NCBI GenBank assembly: GCA_937925595.1
Contig: CALALQ010000265.1
Span: 1 to 10,394, forward strand
Length of the DNA stretch: 10,394 bases
DNA from: an uncultured Demequina sp.
GTDB lineage: Bacteria; Actinomycetota; Actinomycetes; Actinomycetales; Demequinaceae
Direction: 5' to 3'
Shown: positions 1 through 6,280 of the stretch, one piece after another
Position numbering within the stretch: position 1 is the stretch's first letter
Layout of the letters: each line of letters begins with the position of its first letter
Position numbers and translations under genes: made by a program
The notes under the pieces: model-generated
What the model was told of the DNA's origin: nothing
Database searches by the model: none
What the model saw: the letters and a program-made list of their open reading frames with translations, nothing else

Positions 1-18
1 CCCTAGACTTCCCCGTCA

Positions 19-55
19 GCCGGCTTAGCTCAGCGGTAGAGCAGCGCTTTTGTAA
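19..55 (+). tRNA. tRNA-Thr(UGU) 5' half, truncated; likely attachment junction
   Basis: The acceptor 5' strand GCCGGCT (19-25), a D arm with stem GCTC/GAGC (28-31, 39-42), the anticodon 5' stem GCGCT (44-48) and a loop TTTGTAA with anticodon TGT at 51-53 are all in place. The expected 3' anticodon strand (AGCGC), T arm and acceptor 3' strand do not follow; from 56 the sequence is unrelated. The molecule cannot fold as a tRNA. The break falls in the anticodon loop, a known crossover position of tyrosine integrases that use tRNA genes, so this is probably the chromosome/element junction. The matching 3' half is not found elsewhere in the window. Only 18 bases lie upstream, so the flanking host sequence cannot be judged. 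Confidence 0.7.
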
Positions 56-464
56 TCGCCCGCTCTGCACGCGCCAAGCACAGTAGAACATGTGGGTTGC
101 GCACTCAAGGCCGCCTTGAACAAGGCCAGAGAAAGGTGGACCCCGCCGCCGCGGTCGTGTTCTCGGGCAGTCCGGAAACGCGATCTTCGCAATCGAGGGG
201 TGCGGCGGTTGCCCGGGGGCGCACGGGCGGTATCGTTTTCTTCACATAGGCATGACCACTGCGCCGCGCTCGGTTGCCGCGGAGGCGCAGGAACGACCCG
301 AGGAACCGGCCTGACCGGGACCAGAGGCGAGTCCTAAGGCAACCCGGATGTGCCCAGCGGCACAGTCGTTACGCGAGCCCCCGCGAATCGTCGCCTTGCC
401 CGGGGCACAGGACTGCCGCAGTTGTGATCCCTAATCGGGTCGCGATAGCGATGGTGGTCTTGCC
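56..464. other. Gene-free stretch between tRNA fragment and first gene
   Basis: I see no convincing gene in these 409 bases. Open frames exist on both strands, but they lack ribosome binding sites and read as Arg/Pro/Gly-rich high-GC shadows. There is a short GCCCG/CGGGC dyad near 211-228 followed by a loosely T-rich run, too weak to call a terminator. If 19-55 is an integration junction, this stretch would hold the element-side arm sites for integrase and excisionase. No clear direct repeats were recognised by eye. Confidence 0.4.
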
Positions 465-728
465 ATGTCCGTACAGACTGTTCCCCTGCCCGAAGGCCCC
501 GCGGGCGTCGGCTTCCTCACGACGGAGGAGGCGGCGCGGTACCTCAGCATCTCGGCCAAGGAAATGGAGCGGATGCGCCGCGAGGGGCGCGGCCCCCGCT
601 GGGCCAAGCTCTCGCGGAAGCTGGTGCGCTACAGCATCGAAGACCTGCGCGAGTGGGTCGCCCAGCGGATGGTGAGCAACACAGCCGAGGGCAAGGCGAT
701 GCTGCGCCGGGAAGGCGGGGCCGCCTGA
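465..728 (+). CDS. AlpA/excisionase-like helix-turn-helix protein
   Basis: An 87-residue protein whose residues 17-65 form a helix-turn-helix of the MerR-like excisionase/AlpA class (HTH_17 type). It has the family order: 'FLTTEEAARYLSIS' for the first helices, a basic 'RREGRGPRWAKLSRKLVRY' wing, and 'SIEDLREWV' for the last helix. Such proteins bind DNA at attachment sites or promoters and act as excisionase or as activator of element genes. It is the first gene after the tRNA junction, which suits that role. The ATG at 465 has only a weak GGTGG about 7 bases upstream. The stop codon overlaps the next start (ATGA at 728), so the two are translationally coupled. The family call is fairly safe; whether it is an excisionase or a transcription regulator is open. 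Confidence 0.85.
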   Translation: MSVQTVPLPEGPAGVGFLTTEEAARYLSISAKEMERMRREGRGPRWAKLSRKLVRYSIEDLREWVAQRMVSNTAEGKAMLRREGGAA

Positions 729-1015
729 TGCCGCGGAGCACCTCTAAGTTTGCACCCGGCCGCTCCGTGGTCGTGCATCACGGTCGCGAGGCGCTGTCGG
801 GCGTCGTCGTCGCCGCGATGGACCACCCGGTGTTTGGGCCTTGCGTCGATGTCGAGATTGCCGGGCGTGTCCGGCGGTTTGTCGCCGCTCGGGTATCGCC
901 GAGCGGAGAAAGGGGTCGCCAGCCCGGCGAGGCGAGCGGCCCGGTGCATGATCGCGTGAAGTCTCTCGCAGGTTCGGCCGGGCGACAAGCGCCCGAGCAG
1001 GGAGGTGCCCTGTGA
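728..1015 (+). CDS. Small beta-rich hypothetical protein in the replication operon
   Basis: A 95-residue protein I do not recognise. The ATG at 728 overlaps the upstream stop by one base, with an AAGGCGGGG stretch (712-720) as ribosome binding site. Its own stop overlaps the GTG of the primase gene at 1012. This double coupling is the main evidence that it is real. Residues about 8-57 alternate short hydrophobic strands with turns ('FAPGRSVVVHHG', 'LSGVVVAAMD', 'CVDVEIAGRVRRFVAARV'), which suggests a small SH3- or KOW-like barrel that could bind nucleic acid. The C-terminal third is Gly/Arg/Ala-rich and probably disordered. No signal peptide or membrane segment is seen. The function is unknown; by position it may assist or regulate the primase-helicase. 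Confidence 0.65.
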   Translation: MPRSTSKFAPGRSVVVHHGREALSGVVVAAMDHPVFGPCVDVEIAGRVRRFVAARVSPSGERGRQPGEASGPVHDRVKSLAGSAGRQAPEQGGAL

Positions 1016-3444
1016 CGAGCCCGACACCGCGATACGACGATTCGATTGGGTTCCTCCGGCGCTGGCGGCCGGATGGTCCGTGGCTTCTCACTGCCATCGG
1101 ATTGGACAAGACGGGCATCGAGACCTGCGCGTTTCGGGCCGACCAGGAGGATGAGCTGCGCAAATGGCTTGAAGCCCAGGGTGCGCACCGCAACATCTAC
1201 TTCTCCGTCAACCCGACGTTCCCGGCCTACACCGACCGGGCCGCCGCCGACGGCCGCAGCAAGAAGACCGAGGCCACCGACATCGAGTCGATGGTCTGCC
1301 TGCACGTGGACCTCGACCCGCGGGAGGGCGAGGACGCCGCCGCCGAGCAGCGGCGCATCCGCGAGCGCCTCACAACGAACCTGCCCGCGGGCGTCCCGCC
1401 GCCGACGTTGGTGGTGTTCTCGGGAGGCGGATACCAAGGGTTCTGGAAGCTCCGCGAGCCTGTACAGCTAGACGGCTCGAAGGCGGCAGCGGACGACGCT
1501 AAGCGCTGGAACTTGCAACTGGAAGTCGTCTTTGGTGCCGATCATTGTCACAACATCGACCGCATCATGCGGCTGCCCGGAACGGTCAACCGGCCCGACA
1601 GCAAGAAGAAGGTAAAGGGCCGGATCGAGGCGCTGGCCGAAGTCGTCGAATGGCACCCGGAGCGCGTGTACGACATCGGGCAGTTTACGAAGGCACCCGA
1701 GGTGCAGGCCGCCGGGGCGAAGGACGTCGGCGCTGCCGGAGTCGCCCAGAGGGTAAAGGTCAGCGGGAACGTGCGCCGGTACAACGGCGACATCGACGCG
1801 GTGCCGGGCTCCGACAAACTGGCACCGAAAGCGCGCGTGGTCATTGTGCAGGGGCTCGACCCCGACGAGCCGAACAGGTTCGGGGGCTCGCGGTCCGAGT
1901 GGCTGCTGTTCGCGTGCTGCGCGATGGTCCGCGCGGGTTTCGACGACGACACCATCTACGCCATCATCACCGACCCCGCCTTCGGTATCAGCGCGTCTGT
2001 CCTCGACAAGGGAAGCGCCACCGAGAAGTACGCTATCCGGCAGATCGAGCGCGGCAAGGAGGAGGCCATTGACCCCTGGCTGCGACGACTGAACGAACGG
2101 CACGCCGTCATCGCAAACTGGGCGGGCAAAACCCGCGTCGTCGAGGAGGTGTGGGACCCCGTCCTCAAGCGGTTCAAGATTACCCGCCAGTCGTTCGACG
2201 ACTTCCGCAACCGATATATGCACGAGCAGGTGCAGATCGGAGTCACTGATAAAGGCCAGCCGATCACCAAGCCGCTCGGACAGTGGTGGTTGCAGCACCA
2301 GCAGCGTCGCCAGTTCGACACGCTTGTGTTCGCGCCCGGCATCGAGGTTCCTGGCGCGTACAACCTCTGGCGCGGGTTCGCGTGCGAGGCGCGGCCGGGA
2401 GACTGCTCGCTGTTCCTCGCCCACCTGCGGGACGTCGTCTGCATGGGCGACAGCCTGCTGTACGACTATGTGCTGGGCTGGATGGCCCGGGCCGTTCAGC
2501 AGCCCGCATCGCCGGGCTACTCGGCCATCGTCCTCCGCGGTGGCATGGGTACGGGCAAGGGCTACGTCGCCAAGGTCTTCGGCTCCCTGTTCGGCCGGCA
2601 TTTCCTGCAGGTCACGGACCCCAAGCACCTCGTGGGTTCCTTCAACGCCCACCTCCGGGACTGCGTGTTCCTGTTCGGCGACGAGGCGTTCTACGCGGGC
2701 GACAAGAAGCACGAGTCAGTCCTCAAGACCCTCATCACCGAGGAGCTCCTGACCGTCGAAGCCAAGGGCGTCGATGCCGAGGCGAGCGCCAACTGCGTGC
2801 ACCTCATGATGGCCTCGAACGACGACTGGGTCGTGCCGACCGCGATGGACGACCGCCGGTTCCTCATCCTTGACGTCGGGAACGCCCACAAGGAAGACCA
2901 CGCCTACTTCGCGGCGATCACCACGCAGATGGACGCTGGCGGCCGCGAGGCGCTACTGCACCTACTGCTCACCTACGACCTCAAGGGCTTCAATGTGCGG
3001 AAGGTGCCGAAGACCGACGCGCTACGGGAGCAGCAGATGCACTCGCTGCGCGGTGCGGAGGCGGCGTGGTTTGAGTGCCTCACGTCGGGCGAGATCCCGT
3101 GCGGCAGCGTCGATGCCGCCACGGGGCGAGCCCGGATGTACTCGACCGAGTTCGTCCGCTGGGCCGCAGACCTGCGGCGCGGGGACCGCGTCAACGCCCA
3201 CACCGCCGCGGCCGTGCTCGGGAAGCCGCAGGGGAACCACGACCGGGGCGGGAAGCGCCCGGGCATGGGGTTCGAGAAGCGACAGCCGACCCACGGCGGG
3301 GACCGCCGGAACTACTGGGAGCTCCCGACCCTCGCGGAGTGCCGGAAGCTCTGGGAGGAACGCCGGTGGCCGGTGGGCTGGACGGACGCCGCCGGTACTT
3401 GGGCGGTCAGCGACCGGCTCTCGGGCTACGACGAGCGGGCGTAG
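1012..3444 (+). CDS. Primase-helicase: AEP/RepB-like primase plus DUF5906 SF3-type helicase
   Basis: An 810-residue replication protein that would both prime and unwind DNA for the element. The N-terminal part looks like an archaeo-eukaryotic-type primase: motif I 'HVDLD' with metal-binding Asp100 and Asp102, motif II 'SGGGYQGFW' (137-145), motif III 'NIDRIMRLPG' with Asp183. A helical linker (about 270-440) leads to a D5/DUF5906-like helicase: Walker A 'GGMGTGKG' (510-517), Walker B 'VFLFGDEA' (552-559), a sensor Asn near 603 in 'MMASND', and arginines in 'DDRRF' (613-617) as likely fingers. The Walker A Ser/Thr is Gly and the usual motif II His is Gln, variants I believe occur in these families. 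A GTG start at 1012 is set by GGAGG at 1001-1005 and by overlap with the preceding stop. A repeat-rich gene-free region follows directly and is the likely target origin. Confidence 0.92.
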   Translation: MTSPTPRYDDSIGFLRRWRPDGPWLLTAIGLDKTGIETCAFRADQEDELRKWLEAQGAHRNIYFSVNPTFPAYTDRAAADGRSKKTEATDIESMVCLHVDLDPREGEDAAAEQRRIRERLTTNLPAGVPPPTLVVFSGGGYQGFWKLREPVQLDGSKAAADDAKRWNLQLEVVFGADHCHNIDRIMRLPGTVNRPDSKKKVKGRIEALAEVVEWHPERVYDIGQFTKAPEVQAAGAKDVGAAGVAQRVKVSGNVRRYNGDIDAVPGSDKLAPKARVVIVQGLDPDEPNRFGGSRSEWLLFACCAMVRAGFDDDTIYAIITDPAFGISASVLDKGSATEKYAIRQIERGKEEAIDPWLRRLNERHAVIANWAGKTRVVEEVWDPVLKRFKITRQSFDDFRNRYMHEQVQIGVTDKGQPITKPLGQWWLQHQQRRQFDTLVFAPGIEVPGAYNLWRGFACEARPGDCSLFLAHLRDVVCMGDSLLYDYVLGWMARAVQQPASPGYSAIVLRGGMGTGKGYVAKVFGSLFGRHFLQVTDPKHLVGSFNAHLRDCVFLFGDEAFYAGDKKHESVLKTLITEELLTVEAKGVDAEASANCVHLMMASNDDWVVPTAMDDRRFLILDVGNAHKEDHAYFAAITTQMDAGGREALLHLLLTYDLKGFNVRKVPKTDALREQQMHSLRGAEAAWFECLTSGEIPCGSVDAATGRARMYSTEFVRWAADLRRGDRVNAHTAAAVLGKPQGNHDRGGKRPGMGFEKRQPTHGGDRRNYWELPTLAECRKLWEERRWPVGWTDAAGTWAVSDRLSGYDERA

Positions 3445-3453
3445 GGCGGGCCG

Positions 3454-3478
3454 CCACTCGGTCTGGCCACTCGGTCTG
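3454..3478. repeat. Tandem pair of CCACTCGGTCTG
   Basis: Two identical 12-mers CCACTCGGTCTG at 3454-3465 and 3467-3478 have a 13-base period. The first half, CCACTCGG, is shared with the 9-bp units at 3551-3568, so this belongs to the same repeat family. Confidence 0.8.
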
Positions 3479-3550
3479 CCCGGAGGATCAAGTGGCCGTT
3501 GGGGCGTGGATTTCGTGTGCTCGGGCCTGCGATGCACGGTATTTCCGGAG

Positions 3551-3577
3551 CCACTCGGACCACTCGGACACTTGGAC
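3551..3577. repeat. Tandem 9-bp units, left arm of an inverted repeat
   Basis: Two exact copies of CCACTCGGA (3551-3559, 3560-3568) are followed by the related CACTTGGAC (3569-3577). Bases 3552-3568 form the left arm of an inverted repeat with 3637-3653, matching at 16 of 17 positions. Confidence 0.85.
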
Positions 3578-3630
3578 TGGCGCGAGATTGCGAGCCCCGG
3601 GGAGGCCGGGCGAGCGACCAGAATCTGATC

Positions 3631-3666
3631 AAGTGGTCCGAGTGGTCCAAGTGTGCCCAGTGAAAC
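3631..3666. repeat. Tandem 9-bp units, right arm of an inverted repeat
   Basis: Successive 9-mers AAGTGGTCC, GAGTGGTCC, AAGTGTGCC and CAGTGAAAC run without gaps. They are the reverse complement of the units at 3551-3577. Bases 3637-3653 pair with 3552-3568, leaving about 68 bases between the arms. Confidence 0.85.
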
Positions 3667-3678
3667 ACAGCGGAGAAC

Positions 3679-3719
3679 ACCACTTGGACTACTTCTTCTT
3701 TGAAAGAAGATCAAGTGGT
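3679..3719. repeat. Nested hairpin built on the repeat unit
   Basis: The outer arms ACCACTTG (3679-3686) and CAAGTGGT (3712-3719) are perfectly complementary. Inside them, TCTTCTT-TGA-AAGAAGA (3694-3710) forms a 7-bp stem with a 3-base loop. The right outer arm overlaps the third GATCAAGTGG copy, and two more 9-mers (AAGTGGTTC, AAGTGGCTC at 3713-3730) follow. No T run follows, so it is not an intrinsic terminator. It fits an origin hairpin or protein binding site. Confidence 0.7.
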
Positions 3720-3783
3720 TCAAGTGGCTCCGCCCGGGCGAAGAAGCCGTCGCGACCGGCCCTTCCACCCGATGCACCTGCCG

Positions 3784-3900
3784 CGTGGACGAGCGCGATC
3801 TAGTGAAGTCGGTGGATCTGGTGAATCTCTTGGATCACGTGGAGTCGTTGGACCAGCGCCGCCGATGCGACGTGCGCGATCAAGTGGACGTGGGCGACCC
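3784..3900. repeat. Phased 9-bp repeat array 1
   Basis: Six contiguous degenerate 9-mers run from 3802 to 3855: AGTGAAGTC, GGTGGATCT, GGTGAATCT, CTTGGATCA, CGTGGAGTC, GTTGGACCA. The core is close to NNTGRANNN. The same phase is kept outside this core at 3784 (CGTGGACGA), 3793 (GCGCGATCT), 3874 (GCGCGATCA) and 3883 (AGTGGACGT), with diverged units between. Because 9 is a multiple of three, all reading frames show a three-residue periodicity, which creates coding-like shadows. Confidence 0.7.
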
Positions 3901-4142
3901 GCCCGCCGCCCCTGTCCCGAAACCAAGACGCCACGGCGAACCCGCCCGTGCTGCGACCTTGCTCGCCGCCTCGCTGGGCGCTGCCGCCCGCGGCAGAGCG
4001 GCCCTAGCAGCCTGCGACACAGGCCCCACGACGTTGGACCTGCCGATCAGTACTCCGCCGCTCCGACGTCGCCGGTGGGCGATGGAATCGGTGGAGGCGG
4101 CCGCGACGTGGAGCAGGTGATGTTGCGCGGGCGGCGCGGGTC

Positions 4143-4223
4143 GCGGTGATCGCACGAGTCGTTGGACGTGGTGAAGCGAGCGAAGCAGGTGAAGCCGGTG
4201 GAGGCGGTGAAGTCGTTGAGTTT
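4143..4223. repeat. Phased 9-bp repeat array 2
   Basis: Seven contiguous units run from 4161: GTTGGACGT, GGTGAAGCG, AGCGAAGCA, GGTGAAGCC, GGTGGAGGC, GGTGAAGTC, GTTGAGTTT. Two weaker units precede them in phase (4143, 4152). The consensus GGTGRAGNC is the same as in the array at 3802-3855, but this array is in a different reading frame, which argues against a shared protein product. Confidence 0.7.
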
Positions 4224-4238
4224 TGATGCATTTCGGAC

Positions 4239-4257
4239 CGGGGGTGCCCCTCCCCCG
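4239..4257. repeat. GC hairpin after repeat array 2
   Basis: CGGGGG (4239-4244) and CCCCCG (4252-4257) flank the 7-base loop TGCCCCT, giving a stable 6-bp stem. There is no T run after it on either strand, so it is not a simple intrinsic terminator. It lies about 110 bases before the terminase-like gene. Confidence 0.4.
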
Positions 4258-4365
4258 AGCGACAACCACGCACCGACGCCGCACGTCGTCTCACGACTAT
4301 TCGCGTGATCGCGTGCGCGGCCGACGCCACCTGCCCGCGGGTGTGCGGGTCGGAGATGATTCGTC

Positions 4366-4992
4366 GTGAGCGCACCCACCCGCAACCACGCCCCGATGAC
4401 CGAGGCCCGCAAGCGGGCGTTCCTCGACGTGCTGCGGCAGACCGGCAGCTTCCGCCGGGCCGCCACGCTGGCGAGCCCACACCTGGGCGACGACGACAGG
4501 CCCGACCGCAAGGGCCGCGGCGCGGAGACCTTCCGAGACCAGATGAGGCGCGACCCGACGTTCGCGGCCGCGGTGCAGGAGGCCATCGACGCCTACATCG
4601 GCGACCTGGAGAACCTGCTGCAGGAGCGGCTGCGCACGCCGAACCGGCGGCCGATCTTCGACAAGAACGGCAACCAGATCGGCGTCGAGGAGAACATGCG
4701 CGACGCGAACCTGCTGCTCCTCCGGGCGCTGGAGCGCATGGACGAGCGGTGGGCTCCGCGGAAGCAGATCAGCGGCCAGATCTCGCACGACCATCAGCAC
4801 ACCCACGAACTCGCCGCGGCCGAGCCGGGTTTCAACGTCACGGCCCGCGACCTTGCTCTGTTGTCGCCCGCGGACCAGCGGGCGCTGCTGGACCTGTTCG
4901 ACAAGGTCGAGGACGCCCGCAGGGAGACCGCCGATGCCCGAGTCGTCGCAACCGTCCCAGCCCGCCCCGCGCTCCCGCCAGCGCAGCCCTGA
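4366..4992 (+). CDS. Terminase-small-subunit-like DNA-binding protein
   Basis: A 208-residue protein with the layout of phage terminase small subunits of the HTH type. An N-terminal helix-turn-helix (about 14-65; 'AFLDVLRQTGSFRRAA') is followed by 'RRDPTFAAAVQEAIDAYIGDL', the region before a basic loop 'FDKNGNQIG' (98-106), then 'MRDANLLLLRALERMDERW' (111-129) and a His-rich 'SHDHQHTHEL' (140-149). Small terminases recognise the packaging site and recruit the large ATPase/nuclease subunit. The HTH holds an unusual insertion (about 36-55, Asp/Arg-rich). The GTG start is chosen because GGAG lies at 4352-4355; the in-frame ATG at 4396 has no site. No large subunit follows, as would be usual in a phage. 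The alternative is a generic phage-like HTH regulator. The family call is from sequence pattern only. Confidence 0.7.
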   Translation: MSAPTRNHAPMTEARKRAFLDVLRQTGSFRRAATLASPHLGDDDRPDRKGRGAETFRDQMRRDPTFAAAVQEAIDAYIGDLENLLQERLRTPNRRPIFDKNGNQIGVEENMRDANLLLLRALERMDERWAPRKQISGQISHDHQHTHELAAAEPGFNVTARDLALLSPADQRALLDLFDKVEDARRETADARVVATVPARPALPPAQP

Positions 4993-5311
4993 CCTGATCG
5001 CGCTCCGCGCCGCCGCCGGTGTCGCTACGCCCGAGGAAGTGCGGGTGCTAAGCGAGACGCCACGCATCCTGGGCAACGGCTTTGTCGTCCCACGCCCCTT
5101 GAGCCCCGAGCAGTGGGTCGCGAGATGGAGCGGCCCGCGTCTGGGATACGACGTGCCGGACCTTTCCGCGATGCACGACGTCGCCGACCGCGCCCCACCA
5201 CCGGAGCGCCCCGCGTACACCGACAGCGGGCCGGTCGTTCTCGCCCACCCGGGCCACGAGCCCCCGCCCGCCGGGAGGCCCGGCTACCGCGGCGGCCTGT
5301 CGCGCGGGTGA
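4934..5311 (+). CDS. Hypothetical protein overlapping the terminase-like gene
   Basis: A 125-residue protein of unknown function. Its ATG at 4934 lies inside the upstream gene, giving a 59-base overlap in another frame, and a good AGGGAG site (4921-4926) stands 7 bases before it. Residues 1-20 are Ser/Pro/Gln/Arg-rich, 20-75 look folded ('DLIALRAAAGVATPEEVRVL', 'LSPEQWVARW'), and the C-terminal third is Pro/Gly-rich and probably disordered. No catalytic motif, signal peptide or membrane segment is visible. An extended upstream reading of the frame is only a shadow of the terminase-like gene. The position where a large terminase would be expected is taken by this small gene, but nothing in it resembles that ATPase. 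Confidence 0.6.
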   Translation: MPESSQPSQPAPRSRQRSPDLIALRAAAGVATPEEVRVLSETPRILGNGFVVPRPLSPEQWVARWSGPRLGYDVPDLSAMHDVADRAPPPERPAYTDSGPVVLAHPGHEPPPAGRPGYRGGLSRG

Positions 5312-5359
5312 GTCTCCGCGAGACGTCGTGACGCCGAGTCGTTTGTCGGCGCACGTCGC

Positions 5360-5379
5360 GTCGGGAAGAGATTCCCGAT
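5360..5379 (+). promoter_or_regulatory. Perfect hairpin with GAGA tetraloop upstream of the 5464 gene
   Basis: TCGGGAA (5361-5367), loop GAGA, TTCCCGA (5372-5378) form a perfect 7-bp stem, with a possible G-U pair outside. The loop fits the GNRA class, which is unusually stable in RNA. A second dyad, GGCCCC/GGGGCC (5405-5410, 5419-5424), follows. Both lie in the 152-base gap before the next gene and may form a structured leader, an mRNA processing site or a protein binding site. No T run follows. Confidence 0.4.
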
Positions 5380-5463
5380 CGCCGAGCCCACCCGGGCCGA
5401 CGGCGGCCCCTAACGGCTGGGGCCACCCGGGCAGCGGACGGACGATCCGCGGAGGTTCCGACA

Positions 5464-6246
5464 ATGGACCTCGACATGATCTCGGTCGGCACGGGACTCC
5501 CGGACCCGCGGACCGCCGAGGCGCTGGCCGAGAAGGCCGAGGCGCTCGTTACCTCCTTCCGGGCAACCATTGGCAACCTGAGCGAGGCGGTGACCGCGGC
5601 GCGCGAGCGGTTCGAGACGCAGCACTCGTCCATCGTGCCGCCCGGCGTTCCGAAGTCGCAGGTGCAGGGCATCGTCGGCGCGGTGAAGGCCGCGGTCGAT
5701 CGCGACCTGCGGGCGTTCACGACCGACCTGCTCAAGAACTCGGAGAAGGACCGCACCGAGCAGCTTCGGCAAGCCAAGTCGCACGCCGATGCGCTCGCGG
5801 CGCTGGTCCACGTGTACCCGAACCCGGCGGCCTACCTCTCGGGCACGACCGTCGCCGACGCGCGGCGGGCGCAGTATGTCGCCGCGCTGGCGCACGCCGG
5901 ACCCGCGGAACTCTCGACCTATGCGCGGCAGGCCCTGGCGACCAACGACCGCGCCCTCGCGGCCGCGGTGGTGAGCCGCAACGACTCGCTCCCGAAGGAG
6001 AGCCGCCTGTTCCCGTCGCTGGACTTCGCGGCGAAGTTCGTCGGCGCGGAGCACGAGGGGCTGACCCGGGCCGCGAAGCGCGCCGACGCGGCGCTGCAGG
6101 CAATGCTGCTCGCCAACCGCCAGTTGGAGCGCGGCGGCCGCCCCGATTCGACCGGGCGCATCGCGCTGGGCCTGCGGCAGCAGGCGGCGAGCGCCCAGCC
6201 CACCGACACCGACGCCATCGGCCGGGCGATGCCCGGCCGCCGCTGA
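5464..6246 (+). CDS. Helical hypothetical protein, phage-like block
   Basis: A 260-residue, Ala-rich protein predicted from composition to be almost wholly helical; I do not recognise the family. A strong GGAGG (5451-5455) sits 8 bases before the ATG. Residues 15-50 ('PRTAEALAEKAEALVTSFRATIGNLSEAV') and about 190-225 ('FAAKFVGAEHEGLTRAAKRADAALQAML') look amphipathic, with a middle segment 'ALVHVYPNPAAYLSG' that breaks the helices. There is no signal peptide or membrane span. It lies after the terminase-like gene and before three more small genes on what looks like one transcript ending at 6986-7026. A structural, scaffold-like or adaptor role in a phage or satellite would fit the position, but nothing in the sequence proves it. 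Confidence 0.75.
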   Translation: MDLDMISVGTGLPDPRTAEALAEKAEALVTSFRATIGNLSEAVTAARERFETQHSSIVPPGVPKSQVQGIVGAVKAAVDRDLRAFTTDLLKNSEKDRTEQLRQAKSHADALAALVHVYPNPAAYLSGTTVADARRAQYVAALAHAGPAELSTYARQALATNDRALAAAVVSRNDSLPKESRLFPSLDFAAKFVGAEHEGLTRAAKRADAALQAMLLANRQLERGGRPDSTGRIALGLRQQAASAQPTDTDAIGRAMPGRR

Positions 6247-6280
6247 AAGTAATCCGCACCCCGCATAGGAGCCCACAACC

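Larger units (their letters stand above)
3486..3887 (+). repeat. Four dispersed iterons GATCAAGTGG
   Basis: Perfect 10-mers GATCAAGTGG lie at 3486-3495, 3627-3636, 3709-3718 and 3878-3887, all in the same orientation, and GATCACGTGG at 3833-3842 differs at one base. I noticed no copy elsewhere in the window. They lie just after the primase-helicase gene, so they could be the binding sites of a replication initiator. The spacings (141, 82, 169) are not regular. Confidence 0.75.
3445..4365. other. Gene-free repeat-rich region, candidate replication origin or partition site
   Basis: These 921 bases separate the primase-helicase gene from the terminase-like gene and hold no convincing gene. Frames open across them have no ribosome binding site and their reading simply follows the repeats. 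The region contains four perfect copies of GATCAAGTGG in one orientation (3486, 3627, 3709, 3878), a near copy GATCACGTGG (3833), tandem 9-bp units in both orientations, a 17-bp inverted repeat, a nested hairpin and two phased 9-bp arrays. Around 3660-3722 it is locally less GC-rich, which could serve as an unwinding zone. Iterons next to a rep gene are typical of plasmid and satellite origins; the origin role here is inferred. Confidence 0.6.

Noticed and set aside
211..238. Terminator after the tRNA fragment
   Set aside because: The stem is only 5 bp and the T run is interrupted and displaced.
92..337. 81-residue open frame after the tRNA fragment
   Set aside because: No ribosome binding site; the reading is Arg/Gly-rich and irregular like other high-GC shadow frames.
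19..464. Group I intron in the tRNA anticodon loop
   Set aside because: No 3' exon (anticodon 3' strand, T arm, acceptor 3' strand) was found in the following 400 bases, and I could not recognise the conserved intron core pairings.
3785..4120. 111-residue frame over repeat array 1
   Set aside because: Its regular 'VKSVDLVNLLDHVESLD' stretch is a direct consequence of the 9-bp repeats, there is no ribosome binding site, and the second array lies in another frame.
4297..5220. 307-residue reverse-strand frame
   Set aside because: It is antisense to the terminase-like gene, which has a better start, coding pattern and context.
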